A stretch of 64,000 nt of DNA from Sphingobacterium daejeonense. GTDB taxonomy: Bacteria > Bacteroidota > Bacteroidia > Sphingobacteriales > Sphingobacteriaceae. Of this stretch, positions 11,401 to 21,553 are shown in pieces. The DNA lies in contig NZ_LR590470.1 of the NCBI RefSeq assembly GCF_901472535.1, positions 310,001 through 374,000 of the forward strand, in the 5' to 3' direction. The notes under the pieces are model-generated. The model saw nothing but the letters and a program-made list of their open reading frames with translations, did not search any database and was not told the DNA's origin. The position numbers and the translations under genes were made by a program. Position 1 is the first letter of the stretch. The number at the start of each line of letters is the position of its first letter.

Positions 11401-11944
11401 AACTTTACTCCTCGCTACAACTATGGATTCCGTATTGGTGCAGACTTTAAAGGATTTGATTTCTCTATTTTCTTCCAAGGAACCGGAAAAAGAGCTCTTT
11501 GGGGACAAGGAGGATTGGCAATTGCCGGTTTCAATACAGCTGATGGGGCAATGCCTTCAGCAATCGTGGATGATTATTGGACTCCTGAAAATACAGGCGC
11601 TTACTATCCTGCTGCATTTAATAATGCAGGAAGTAACTCTGCCAACAATATGCAAGTTCAATCCAAATATTTGTTGGATTTATCCTATACTAGGATTAAG
11701 AATATAACATTTGGGTATGTATTGCCTAAATCATTCATCGCTCCAGCGAAATTGAGCAATGTACGTGTATATGTTGCCTTGGAGAACTTCTTTACTTGGG
11801 ATAAATTAAATGGTTTGCCTATTGATCCCGAGGTAGAAAATGGATTCTCAATGTTTAATGAATCAAACTTATAATGGTGGTAGAACTGGTGTTGGTACAC
11901 CTACCTTCAAATCCGCTTCATTCGGGTTACAGTTGAACTTCTAA
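8467..11944 (+). CDS. SusC/RagA family TonB-dependent outer-membrane transporter (frameshift near the end)
   Basis: TonB-dependent importer of the SusC class, about 1158 residues. Order: signal peptide (MRRLLLFSIALGLTMPTYA), carboxypeptidase-regulatory-like domain (VTGTVSGPDGPIAGATV), TonB-box-like DEVVVVGYGTQ, plug (RIRGAIASLQAQ, SIYGAKAAFGVILITTKTG), then the 22-strand barrel. The frame breaks near 11862 and the barrel's last strand (SASFGLQLNF with terminal Phe) follows in the next frame to TAA at 11942. It forms a lidded complex with the SusD encoded 12 bases downstream. Its place between namZ and murQ points to glycan fragments of peptidoglycan as the cargo; that is inference. Confidence 0.95.
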
Positions 11945-11955
11945 TTCTAAAAACA

Positions 11956-13813
11956 ATGAAAAAATTATCATATTTAATTTTAGGTTCGGCATTGCTTTTT
12001 ACCAGTTGTGAAAAGTTATTGGATAGACCAGATCTAAATGTAATGGTAGACTCTGAAGCTACCTATTGGAGAAATGAAAACGATTTGCGTCTTTATGCAA
12101 ATGATTTTTATCCAAATTACTTTGTTGGCTACAATTCAGCTTGGGGAACTGCCTATGCTCCAGTAATCGGATATAATTTTTCAGATGATTTAACATCAGA
12201 AAACCAACAATTGGCTCTTTTAGGGTCAGTGCCTACCAATTTAGGCTCAACTGCAACAGCAACTTCAACCCTAAGACCAGAGCATCCTGGGCCTAACTGG
12301 AACTTCTATTGGGTAAGAAAGGCTAATATTATGATCGATAGAATCGAGACTTTTGCAAAGCCTAAATTGACTGATGATGAATATAAGCATTGGTCTGCAG
12401 TAGGAAGATTTTTCCGAGGATTTGAATATAGCCGTTTAGTGAGCAACTTTGGAGATGTTCCATATTACGATGCGCCAGTTTCACCAGATGACTTTGAAAC
12501 TCAATATAAACCACGAACAAATCGTGGCGAAGTAATGGACAAAGTATACGATGACTTTAAATATGTCATGGAAAATATGCGCGAAAATGATGGAGTAGGC
12601 TATGTGCACCGTTATGCCGCAGCTGCTCTAATTTCCAATATGATGTTATTTGAAGGGTCATGGCAACATTATCACAACCTTGATAAAACAAGAGCTAAAA
12701 AATATTTAGAATTAGCACGTGACGCTGCTCAGTATGTAATGGATTCTGGCAATTACACTTTTGACGCTGATTTTAAAAGCCTATTTGCATCTGAAAGTTT
12801 ATCTAGCAATAAAGAGGTGATATTTTACAGAACTTATGACGATGCTTTAGCTATTCGTCATTCCGTAGGTTCTTATAGTAATGGTACTGAAAATCAAGCG
12901 CGTTCAGCGAATTTAAATCTAATAGAGGCATTTATTTGTAATGATGGTCAAACCTTTCAAAGCTCCACTGTAGAAAATGCCAAAAACTTTAGACTTCAAG
13001 AGTTGATTAAAACTCGTGATCCACGTTTCGAAGCAACATTTATGGACACAGTCAACGCTCCTGCTATCGGAACATTGGTATATGCTTATAAATTTGCGTC
13101 ACGAGAGGCGTTGACTTATTTGAACAGTGGTAAACCATATCCACCAAAATGGGGTTCAAACACAAATACGAATGATGCTCCTGTTGCTCGCTTGGCAGAA
13201 GTGGTGTTGAACTGGATTGAGGCTAAGCAGATCTTAGCTGAGAATTATGGTGGTGCAGCCGTTTCTCAAGGAGATCTTGACAAATCGATTAATGCAATCC
13301 GTTCTAGACCATTAGATGCTGAAGCTGAAGCAAAAGGCGTGAAACAAACTGCTCCGTTGATGCTTAGCGCATTGCCAAACGATCCACTTAAAGATGCTGA
13401 TGTTTCTCCTTTAATGTGGGAAATCCGTCGTGAACGCCGTATGGAATTTGTATTCGAATATGCAAGAATTCAAGATATACGCCGCTGGAAAAAAATTAAC
13501 TTATCTGAACTTTGAAAAAGAGAGCTATAAATTAGGGCCATGGGTAATTGGACTGAAAGATTTCGGTGATAAAAATAACCCTGGTAAAATTTTAGCTGCA
13601 TTTAAAGACAGGTTGAAAGTAAAAACAGCGGATGGTAAAATCATTACTTATGATGGTACAAATGATGCGGATATGGTCGGTTTCTATGTGGTTAGAAACT
13701 TCACTAACAGGCTCCCTGTTGAAAATAAACATTATCTAGCGCCAATGAGCATCAACTTGATGCAAGAGTATGCTGATAGAGGTTACACCTTAACCCAAAC
13801 TCCTGGATGGTAG
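11956..13813 (+). CDS. SusD/RagB family nutrient-binding lipoprotein (one frameshift)
   Basis: Surface glycan-binding lid partner of the upstream SusC. Signal and lipobox are clear (MKKLSYLILGSALLFTSC). TPR-like SusD fold signatures: YWVRKANIMIDRIE, EYKHWSAVGRFFRGFEYSRLVSNFGDVP, LAEVVLNWIEAK and the C-terminal WEIRRERRMEFVFE. The frame breaks in an A7 run (13490-13496); with six A the protein reads on (KLTYLNFEKES) to TAG, about 618 residues, within the range of the family. Translationally close to susC (12-base gap) and followed by a hairpin, so susCD is one unit. Confidence 0.95.
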
Positions 13814-13827
13814 TTTAATATTACTTA

Positions 13828-13857
13828 AGCAAAAGGTCGAGAAATTGACCTTTTGCT
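13828..13857 (+). terminator. Hairpin after susD
   Basis: Stem AGCAAAAGGTC / GACCTTTTGCT (13828-13838 with 13847-13857), loop of eight bases. The U-tract sits inside the 3' arm, so it may end transcription only partly before the phosphoesterase gene 15 bases downstream. Confidence 0.6.
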
Positions 13858-13871
13858 ATCATATCTATGCT

Positions 13872-15706
13872 ATGAAAAGAATTCTATTTTTGCTGTTCCT
13901 ATTACCTTTTACCTTATTTTCTCAAAATTTCAAGTTCGCTCAGGTAACCGATACACATGTGGGCGGTGCTACAGGAGCTGATGATTTACGCAGAACCGTT
14001 CTGGACTTAAATCAACAGCAGGGCATTGACTTTGTGATTCTCTCCGGAGATGTTACTGAGTTCGGATCTGACGACGAGCTGGCATTGGCCAAACAGATCT
14101 TGGATAGTTTGAACTTGCCGCTGTATGTGATTCCTGGAAATCACGACAGCAACTGGTCGGAAAGTGGAGCAAATAGTTTCAGGAAGGTTTTTGGAGCTGA
14201 AACGTTCTTTTTTGAACATAAAGGAATACAATTTATAGGAACCACCTCAGGTCCCAATATGCGAATGAGTCCGGGTCAAGTGCCTCGGGAAAACCTCGTC
14301 TGGATGGATTCTGTGTTTCAGGCTAACCCTGACCAGGGAAAGCCATTGATTGCCGTCAACCATTACCCCCTAGATTCTTCACTCAATAATTGGTATGAAA
14401 ATATCAATCGTATCAAAACTCGGAATGTACAATTGGCTTTGTGTGGACACGGCATAACAAACCATCTATATGATTGGGAAGGGATACCGGGCGTCATGTC
14501 TCGATCGAACCTTCGTGGTAAAGAAGAAGTTGGAGGCTATAATATCATTACAATTTCTCCAGATTCTGTGTTCTTTCAAGTTAGAAAACCGCAAGTCGCT
14601 ACTGAAAACTATTGGTTGAAATTGCCGCTGCAAAAGATCAATCCGAATGCTTCCGAAAATGTCAAAAGACCAAATTATGATCTAAATAACAACAGTCAGG
14701 CTAAGGTGGTTTTGGGAATATGAAGACCATGGCGATATCGGCGCAGGAATATCTACCGATGGCAGATCCATGTTCACCGCGAATACAGTCGGCGAAGTTT
14801 ATGCCTTGGACTTAAAATCGGGTCAAAAGAAATGGTCATTTAAAAACAGGCGGGAAAGTGTATTCTACACCTGCTTACCATAAAGGGGTTGTGATTGTAG
14901 GTTCTTCTGACCATTTTATTTATGGGCTGAATGCGAAAACAGGGGAGCTTATTTGGAAAACAGAGGCAAATAAAGCCGTTTTGGGATCTCCTGCAGTTGC
15001 AAAAGGCAAAGCTTATATTGGAGCTTCAGATGGAATATTTCGTGCTATCGATGTTAAATCGGGCAAAACCATATGGACTTTTGACCAGGTAAAGGGATAT
15101 GTATCCACTTTGCCTACACTTGCGGACGGAAAAGTAATTTTCGGAAGTTGGCAAAATGGTTTTTATGCATTAGATCAAAAGTCGGGCAAATTAATCTGGG
15201 AATGGAGTAATGGTCATGCCAACCGTATGTTTTCTGCTGCAGCATGTTATCCGGTCGTAGTGAATGACAAAGTATTTATAGTAGCTCCAGATCGGTTTAT
15301 GACAGCTATTGACCTGAAGACAGGCAAAACTATATGGCGCGAAAAGAAAGATGATTACCGAGTTAGAGAGTCTATGGGCTTATCGAAGGATAAGAAGCTG
15401 GTTCTCGCGAAAACAATGGATGGCGAGTTGATTGGAGTGCCTAACAATGCTGATAATAATGGACATCAGCTCGAAGGCAAAATTAAAAATTACATATGAA
15501 TTAGCTCCGACTTGCTATTTATAGCAATTCAAAATATATATTTTGTACCTAGCGATAAGGGATTGTTGACTGCCGTAGATCCAAAATCTGGTGAAACAGC
15601 TTGGCAGTACAAGATATCCAATGGTATGATCAATCCGCCTCTGGTGCTGAAGGACAGAGTTGTTGTCAGTACAATGGATGGAAAAATCGTAATGTTAACC
15701 TATTAA
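13872..15706 (+). CDS. Secreted calcineurin-like phosphoesterase fused to PQQ-type beta-propeller (about three frameshifts)
   Basis: About 610 residues: signal peptide (MKRILFLLFLLPFTLFSQ), metallophosphoesterase domain with VTDTHVGG, LSGDVTEFG, PGNHDSNW, NHYP and LCGHGITN, then after a break a quinoprotein-like propeller with repeated blades (EVYALDLKSGQKKW, YGLNAKTGELIW, RAIDVKSGKTIW, YALDQKSGKLIW, TAIDLKTGKTIW, TAVDPKSGETAW). The frame shifts near 14712, 14848 and 15490-15515, but similarity is continuous, so one polypeptide is likely. The usual GHxH metal motif reads GHGI here, a lost His or a local base error. The propeller lacks any sign of true PQQ use and probably binds a ligand or partner. 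Exported; substrate unknown. Confidence 0.82.
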
Positions 15707-15719
15707 ACCTGTATTAATA

Positions 15720-18190
15720 ATGCATAAATTATTGTCCATAATGGTTTTTGTTCTATGTGCAATTCAAGTATTTGGACAAGAGAATTCCTGGATCCGTATC
15801 AATCAATTGGGTTATTTGCCACATAACAAAAAGGTTGCGGTCTGGGTAACAAAGTCCAATAATGGAATCAAAAAATTCAATATCGTAAATAAGGCTACCA
15901 ATAAATCTGTGTTCACTGGGAAAGCTGGCAAAGAGTTTGGAAAATATGGCCCTTTCACAAAAGGCTATAGGTTAGACTTCAGTAAATTCACTAAGGATGG
16001 TGAATATTTTGTTTTGGCTGATGACGGCACGAAATCACCAACCTTTAAGATCAATGCTGATGTATACAAAGGTACTGCTGATTTTGCCCTTCGCTATATG
16101 CGTCAGCAAAGAACATTGTTCAATCCCTACTTAAAGGACAGTTGCCATACGCATGATGGATTTACCATGTATGCCAGTTCGGTTGGAATGCCTGATAGCA
16201 CAAGAGTAGAAGTTGCCGGTGGATGGCACGATGCTTCTGATTATTTGCAATATGCGACGACTTCGGCAAATGCAACTTATCATCTATTAGCTGCATATCG
16301 CGATTTCCCATCTGTATTCACTGATGAGAAGTTAGCGAATGGATTGGATGGTAAAAATGGATTTCCCGATGTGTTGGATGAAGCCATTTGGGGTTTGGAC
16401 TGGTTGGTAAAGATGCACCCGCAGCCCAATATCATGTTCAATCAGATTGCAGATGATCGTGACCATACCAAAATGAGATTGCCGGGACAGGATTCCGTAT
16501 ATGGAAGAGGTCATGAAAGACCTGTGTATTTTATTGATGGAAACCCTCAGCAAAGAGGCAAATTCATGAACAATACTACCGGAACAAGTTCAACTGCGGC
16601 CAAATTTGTCAGTGCCTTTGGACTAGGCCATCAACTATTAAAAGAACAGAACTCACAATACGCCGATTTACTGAAAGAAAAAGCTGGTACGGCGTATCAA
16701 TATGCTTATATCAAGCCGGGAGTAACCCAAACGGTATCTGTCAAATCTCCTTACATCTATGCTGAAGACAATTGGGTAGATGATATGGAATTGGCCGAAG
16801 CAACCATGTTCAACCTAAACAATAATCAGGACCATATCCAAAAAGCCCTGGATTTTGCAAGACAGGAAAAAATAACTCCTTGGATGCAACGTGATACGGC
16901 CAATCATTACCAATATTATCCTTTTATTAATCTTGGTCATTTTGAATTGGCTAAATCATCCGATGGAAAAGTAAAGAAAGAAGCGCTTCAATATTATAGG
17001 GAAGGAATTGAGGAAGTAAATGCACGTGCCCAAGAAAATATGTTTTTGCGTGGCGTGCCATTTATTTGGTGCAGCAATAACCTAACAACATCCTTTGCCA
17101 TTCAATGCCTATGGTATAGGGACGCATCGGGTGACAAACAATTTGAAGAACTAGAACAGGCTAATATTGATTGGTTGTTTGGTGCGAATCCTTGGGGAAC
17201 CAGCATGGTTTATGGATTACCTGAGCATGGTGACACACCAACGGAGCCACATTCAGCGTTTACATATTTACACAACTATCCCATAGACGGTGGGTTGGTC
17301 GATGGACCGGTTTATTCTGCCATATATAATAATCTGATAGGGATACAACTGTATAAGCCTGATACGTATGCACAATTTCAAAGTGACCTTGTAGTTTATC
17401 ATGATGATTTTGGGGATTACAGTACGAATGAGCCTACAATGGATGGAACAGCATCCTTGATTTATTTACTTTCCGCGAAGGAGGGTGAATCAAAAAAAAA
17501 AGAATAATTGATTCGCAAGGAGCGATTATTCGTGGTGACAGCAGTAAAAGGCAGATAAGCCTGATTTTTACTGGCGATGAATTCAGGGAAGGTTTGCAAA
17601 CTGTTGCACAAACCTTGGAAAAAACAGATGTCTCTGGCAGCTTTTTCGTGACCGGGAGATTCTTAGAGGATAAAAAAGGCCGCTAAGATTTTGAAAAAAT
17701 TAAATGCAAAAGGGCATTATGTAGGGCCACATTCAGATCAACACCTACTATATGCGCCTTGGGAGAATAGAGATAGCTTATTGTTGAGCAAGAGTGAATT
17801 TGAAGCAGATCTCATGGCCAATATTCAGAAACTGAAGGCAATAGGAGTCACGGAGATCAATAAATTTGTTGCACCGTATGAGTGGTACAACAAACAGATA
17901 GCAGAGTGGAGCAATGATTTGGGACTTGAGCTCTATAATTTTACTCACAGGCTTAAGGACTGCAGCTGACTATACGTTTCCTGAAATGGGGTAAGCGGTA
18001 TATATCATCAGAAGCGATTGTGAAGCAACTGCTTGATCATGAGATTGATAATGGGCTGAATGGATATATTGTGATCATTCATCTAGGTACAGATCCTAAA
18101 AGAGTAGATAAATTATTTAATCAATTAGAAAGACTAATTGATTTATTGAAGAATAAAAATTATAAATTCGTCCCTTTAGAAGAAATATAA
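15720..18190 (+). CDS. GH9 glycoside hydrolase fused to NodB-type polysaccharide deacetylase (about four frameshifts)
   Basis: Signal peptide (MHKLLSIMVFVLCAIQVFGQ), an Ig-like CelD N-terminal domain (IRINQLGYLPHNKKVAV), then a GH9 (alpha/alpha)6 barrel with GGWHDASDYLQY (general-base Asp pair), FGANPWGTSMVYG and GDYSTNEPTMDGTASLIY (acid Glu). At an A10 run (17492-17501) the frame changes and a NodB domain follows: SLIFTGDEFREG, GSFFVTGRFLED, VGPHSDQHLL (H-x3-H metal pair), FVAPYEWYN, IVIIHLGTDP, ending KFVPLEEI at 18190. Further breaks near 17685, 17950 and 17990. Total about 820 residues. GH9 includes cellulases and exo-glucosaminidases; pairing with a deacetylase suggests an amino-sugar substrate, which is inference. 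Confidence 0.82.
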
Positions 18191-18202
18191 AGGATGCGTG
18201 TT

Positions 18203-18236
18203 TTTGCGTTTTTTATTAAAAAGTCGCATATTTACG
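18203..18236 (+). promoter_or_regulatory. Possible promoter of murQ
   Basis: TTTG at 18203-18206 and TATTTACG at 18229-18236, spaced 22 bases, a partial match to the Bacteroidota TTTG / TAnnTTTG consensus. It lies 25 bases before the murQ start and just after the GH9-NodB stop. Confidence 0.3.
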
Positions 18237-18260
18237 AAAAGTTATTGAAAAGTATTGCAA

Positions 18261-19091
18261 ATGCAGAAGGTTATGATCAACACAACGGAGAAAGATTCCA
18301 ATTATCAGGACTTGGATAAAATGTCAGTTCAAGAGATCCTGGCGAATATAAATAATGAAGATAAGACTGTTCCAGTAGCTGTTGAGAAGGTAATCCCTCA
18401 AATTGAGGCTTTGGTAAAAGTTGTTGTTGATAGGATGAAATCCGGAGGCCGTTTATTTTATATCGGTGCGGGTACTTCAGGGCGTTTAGGGATTTTGGAT
18501 GCATCAGAATGTCCACCTACTTATGGTGTTCCATTTGACTGGGTTATAGGTCTTATTGCTGGTGGGGACACTGCGATCCGCAAAGCTGTTGAATTTGCTG
18601 AGGACGATGTTGAACAAGCGTGGAACGACCTTGAAGAATATGCAATTAATGAAAATGACTTTGTAATCGGCATTGCAGCATCAGGGACTACACCTTATGT
18701 AATCGGAGGGTTGGAGAAAGCCAATGAAATGGGAATTGCAACAGGTTGTTTGGTTTGCAATGGAAATTCTCCTATTGCTGCGAGAGCTCAATATCCTATA
18801 GAGGTAATCGTTGGTCCTGAATTCGTAACAGGTTCAACCCGAATGAAGGCAGGGACAGCACAAAAACTTGTGCTTAATATGATCAGTACGGCGGTGATGA
18901 TCCAATTGGGACGAGTAAAAGGGAACAAAATGGTCGATATGCAACTTTCTAACCATAAGTTGGTCGGCAGAGGTGTTCGAATGGTAATGGCTGAAACAGG
19001 AACGGATGAAGAAACTGCAACAGCATTGATTGAAGAGTTCGGAAATGTCCGCAAAGCGATCGATAACTATAACCTTAAAAAACTTAATTAA
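18261..19091 (+). CDS. murQ: N-acetylmuramic acid 6-phosphate etherase
   Basis: MurQ cleaves the lactyl ether of MurNAc-6-P to give GlcNAc-6-P and D-lactate, the committed step of MurNAc use, in the cytosol. The 276-residue SIS-domain protein is intact and full length. Marks: NINNEDKTVPVAVEKV, YIGAGTSGRLGILDASECPPTYG, AGGDTAIRKAVEFAEDD, GIAASGTTPYV, EFVTGSTRMKAGTAQK and NKMVDMQLSNHKL. ATG at 18273 is an alternative start that would match shorter homologues. Its product feeds NagA, encoded 14 kb upstream in the same orientation. No kinase gene for making MurNAc-6-P is beside it. Confidence 0.97.
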   Translation: MQKVMINTTEKDSNYQDLDKMSVQEILANINNEDKTVPVAVEKVIPQIEALVKVVVDRMKSGGRLFYIGAGTSGRLGILDASECPPTYGVPFDWVIGLIAGGDTAIRKAVEFAEDDVEQAWNDLEEYAINENDFVIGIAASGTTPYVIGGLEKANEMGIATGCLVCNGNSPIAARAQYPIEVIVGPEFVTGSTRMKAGTAQKLVLNMISTAVMIQLGRVKGNKMVDMQLSNHKLVGRGVRMVMAETGTDEETATALIEEFGNVRKAIDNYNLKKLN

Positions 19092-19104
19092 TCTCGACCT
19101 ACCT

Positions 19105-20590
19105 ATGTCACCAATTATCCTTCTAACCTTTATTGTGGTGTATTTTGGATTCTATTGGCTGTATCTCATTTTACATCCAAGAAATCATCAGATAACTCTA
19201 CATTCTTTGTGGCAAACAGAAATGCCAAATGGTACATGGTTGCTTTTGGTATGATCGGTACCGCCTTATCTGGAGTAACTTTTATTTCCGTTCCTGGAGA
19301 TGTAGGAAATGCCCCAGCTGGACTGGAACCAAATAATTTTAGTTATTTCCAATTTGTATTGGGGAATGCAATAGGGTTTATAATTATTGCTTATGTGCTC
19401 CTGCCGCTCTATTACAGAATGAACCTTACTTCTATCTATACCTATTTAGAGGAAAGATTGGGGCATAAATCCTATAAATCCGGAGCTATGATCTTCTTGA
19501 TCTCCAGGACAATAGGGTCCGCGTTTAGGCTTTATCTTGTTGCAATCGTATTGCAGCGTTATATTTTTGATGCTTGGGGTGTGCCATTTATTCTGACCGT
19601 TGCGGTCTGTTTAGTTCTGATATGGCTATACACCAACAAAGGTGGTCTTAAAACAATCATCATCACAGATACGCTCCAGACTACTTTCCTTCTCTTGGCG
19701 GTATTGTTGTCCATTTATTTTTATGGCGGATGGTCTTGGGTTGACGCTATTCGAAGCATTTGAAAAAGTTAAAGAAAGCTCTTATTCCAAAATATTTATT
19801 TGGGAGAACCTATTGGGCGACCCTAGAAATATTTGGAAACATGTGATTGGAGGTATTTTCGTAACTATTGCAATGACAGGTCTAGATCAAGACTTGATGC
19901 AAAAAGAACCTGAGTATGAAAACCATTAAGGAAGCTCAAACCAATATGATGACTTTCACAGGTATATTTGTCATTATCAATATCTTTTTCTTGTGCGTTG
20001 GGGCATTATTGTATTTCTATGCAGATGCGAACGGTATTAGTGTTGCTGATCTGGGTAAATCTGATTATTTGTATCCAGAAATTGCATTGAGACATCTATC
20101 TATCTTTACCGGGTATTATATTTATGATGGGTCTTACTGCAGCTACATTTGCTACAACGGATTCTGCCCTGACTGCTTTAACAACTTCATATTGTGTGGA
20201 TTTCTTGAACTTTAATAAGAAAGAAAATCCTAATGATCCAAAATTGGTGAAACAACGTAATATTGTGCATTTGGCATTTTCAGTGGTCATGCTTTTGGTT
20301 ATTCTACTGTTCCATGTCATCAATGATGAATCTGTTGTTTCTGCAATTTTCAAGATCGCGGGGTATACTTATGGACCTTTGTTGGGTTTGTTCTCATTCG
20401 GTATTTTGACCAAAAGACGAGTGAACGACAACTTGGTTCCTTTTATCTGTGTGATCTCTCCAATTTGATTTTCTTGTTGACGCAATATGTATTGCCTCAA
20501 ACAGCATACAAGATCGGTTTCGAACTGATCGTATATAATGGCTTGATTACGTTTATCTTGTTGTGGTTGACTTTCCCCTGGGAAAGTTAG
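19105..20590 (+). CDS. Sodium:solute symporter (SSS family), probable amino-sugar importer (about five frameshifts)
   Basis: Joined over breaks near 19150, 19755, 19918, 20115 and 20465, this is a protein of about 495 residues with some 13 membrane segments. Family marks: WYMVAFGMIGTALSGVTFISVPG, YLEERLG, RTIGSAFRLYLVA, MTGLDQDLMQK, MGLTAATFATTDSALTALTT (sodium-site TM8 region) and KIAGYTYGPLLGLF. It follows murQ by 13 bases, so the two form an operon. From memory, an inner-membrane transporter (MurT) beside murQ serves MurNAc uptake in Tannerella forsythia; a MurNAc or amino-sugar role here is inferred from that and from context. Confidence 0.85.
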
Positions 20591-20628
20591 AAAACCAATG
20601 ACAGCAGTTAAATAAGCCATTTCATTGA

Positions 20629-20660
20629 TTTGTGTGTGCAAAAAAATAACAGTAAGTTTG
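20629..20660 (+). promoter_or_regulatory. Promoter of punA
   Basis: Exact Bacteroidota-type match: TTTG at 20629-20632, 20-base spacer, TAAGTTTG at 20653-20660. Transcription would start near 20667, about 15 bases before the punA ATG. It separates punA from the symporter transcript. Confidence 0.7.
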
Positions 20661-20681
20661 ATTAAATAGTTTTTTGCACAC

Positions 20682-21497
20682 ATGTATCATATGATTGAAG
20701 AATCTATCCAATCTATACGCCGTAAAATCGGCGATTTCACCCCCGAATTCGGTATCATCTTAGGCACTGGCCTTGGAAAACTTGTAGAGGAAATCGATGT
20801 GGAATCTCAAATGATGTATTCCAATATCCCAAATTTCCCAATTTCTACCGTTGAATTTCATACAGGAAAACTGATTTTCGGAACATTAAATGGCCGCAAG
20901 GTCGTTGCCATGCAAGGACGGCTTCATTATTATGAGGGCTATACGATGCAGGAAATAACCTTCCCTATTCGCGTCATGAAAGGTCTGGGCATCCAAAAAT
21001 TATTTGTATCCAATGCATCTGGATCCCTCAACCCGGACATCCGAAAGGGTGATATCGGTATTATTGAAGACCATATCAACCTGTTGCCGGACAATCCGCT
21101 TCGCGGAAGCAATGATGATGACTTAGGTCCAAGGTTCCCAGATATGAGTCAACCTTATAATTTCAAAATGGTAGACCAAGCTATGGACATTGCCTTCAAT
21201 CTTGGAGTTAGGGCGCATAAGGTAGTCTATGTTTCAGCACCGGGGCCAAATTTGGAAACACGTGCCGAATATAGGTACATGCGTATCATTGGTGGCGATA
21301 TCGTAGGAATGAGCACCGTTCCGGAGGTCATTGTAGCAAATCACATGGGGATTCCCGTTTTTGCCATATCTGTCATTACAGACGAAGGTTTTCACAGAGA
21401 TTTAAAACCAGTTTCATTACAAGAAATTGTTGACGTAGCCTCAAGTGCAGAACCTAAAATGACAAGTATTTTAAAAGAATTAATTGCAATGCAATAA
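20682..21497 (+). CDS. punA: Purine-nucleoside phosphorylase
   Basis: Trimeric-type PNP, which splits guanosine and inosine type nucleosides with phosphate in the cytosol. Intact, 271 residues from ATG at 20682 (ATG at 20691 is also possible). Marks: GIILGTGLGKL (phosphate loop), AMQGRLHYYEGY, VSNASGSLNPDI, VSAPGPNLETRAEYR, GMSTVPEVIVANHMG and the base-site segment VITDEGFHRD. It has its own promoter and is followed 56 bases later by the porin gene, an arrangement I have seen in related genomes. Confidence 0.96.
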   Translation: MYHMIEESIQSIRRKIGDFTPEFGIILGTGLGKLVEEIDVESQMMYSNIPNFPISTVEFHTGKLIFGTLNGRKVVAMQGRLHYYEGYTMQEITFPIRVMKGLGIQKLFVSNASGSLNPDIRKGDIGIIEDHINLLPDNPLRGSNDDDLGPRFPDMSQPYNFKMVDQAMDIAFNLGVRAHKVVYVSAPGPNLETRAEYRYMRIIGGDIVGMSTVPEVIVANHMGIPVFAISVITDEGFHRDLKPVSLQEIVDVASSAEPKMTSILKELIAMQ

Positions 21498-21553
21498 TTT
21501 TGGTTTTTTGCGCTATTTTTGATGGCATAAAAAATTGTACCGATCTGTTGAGT

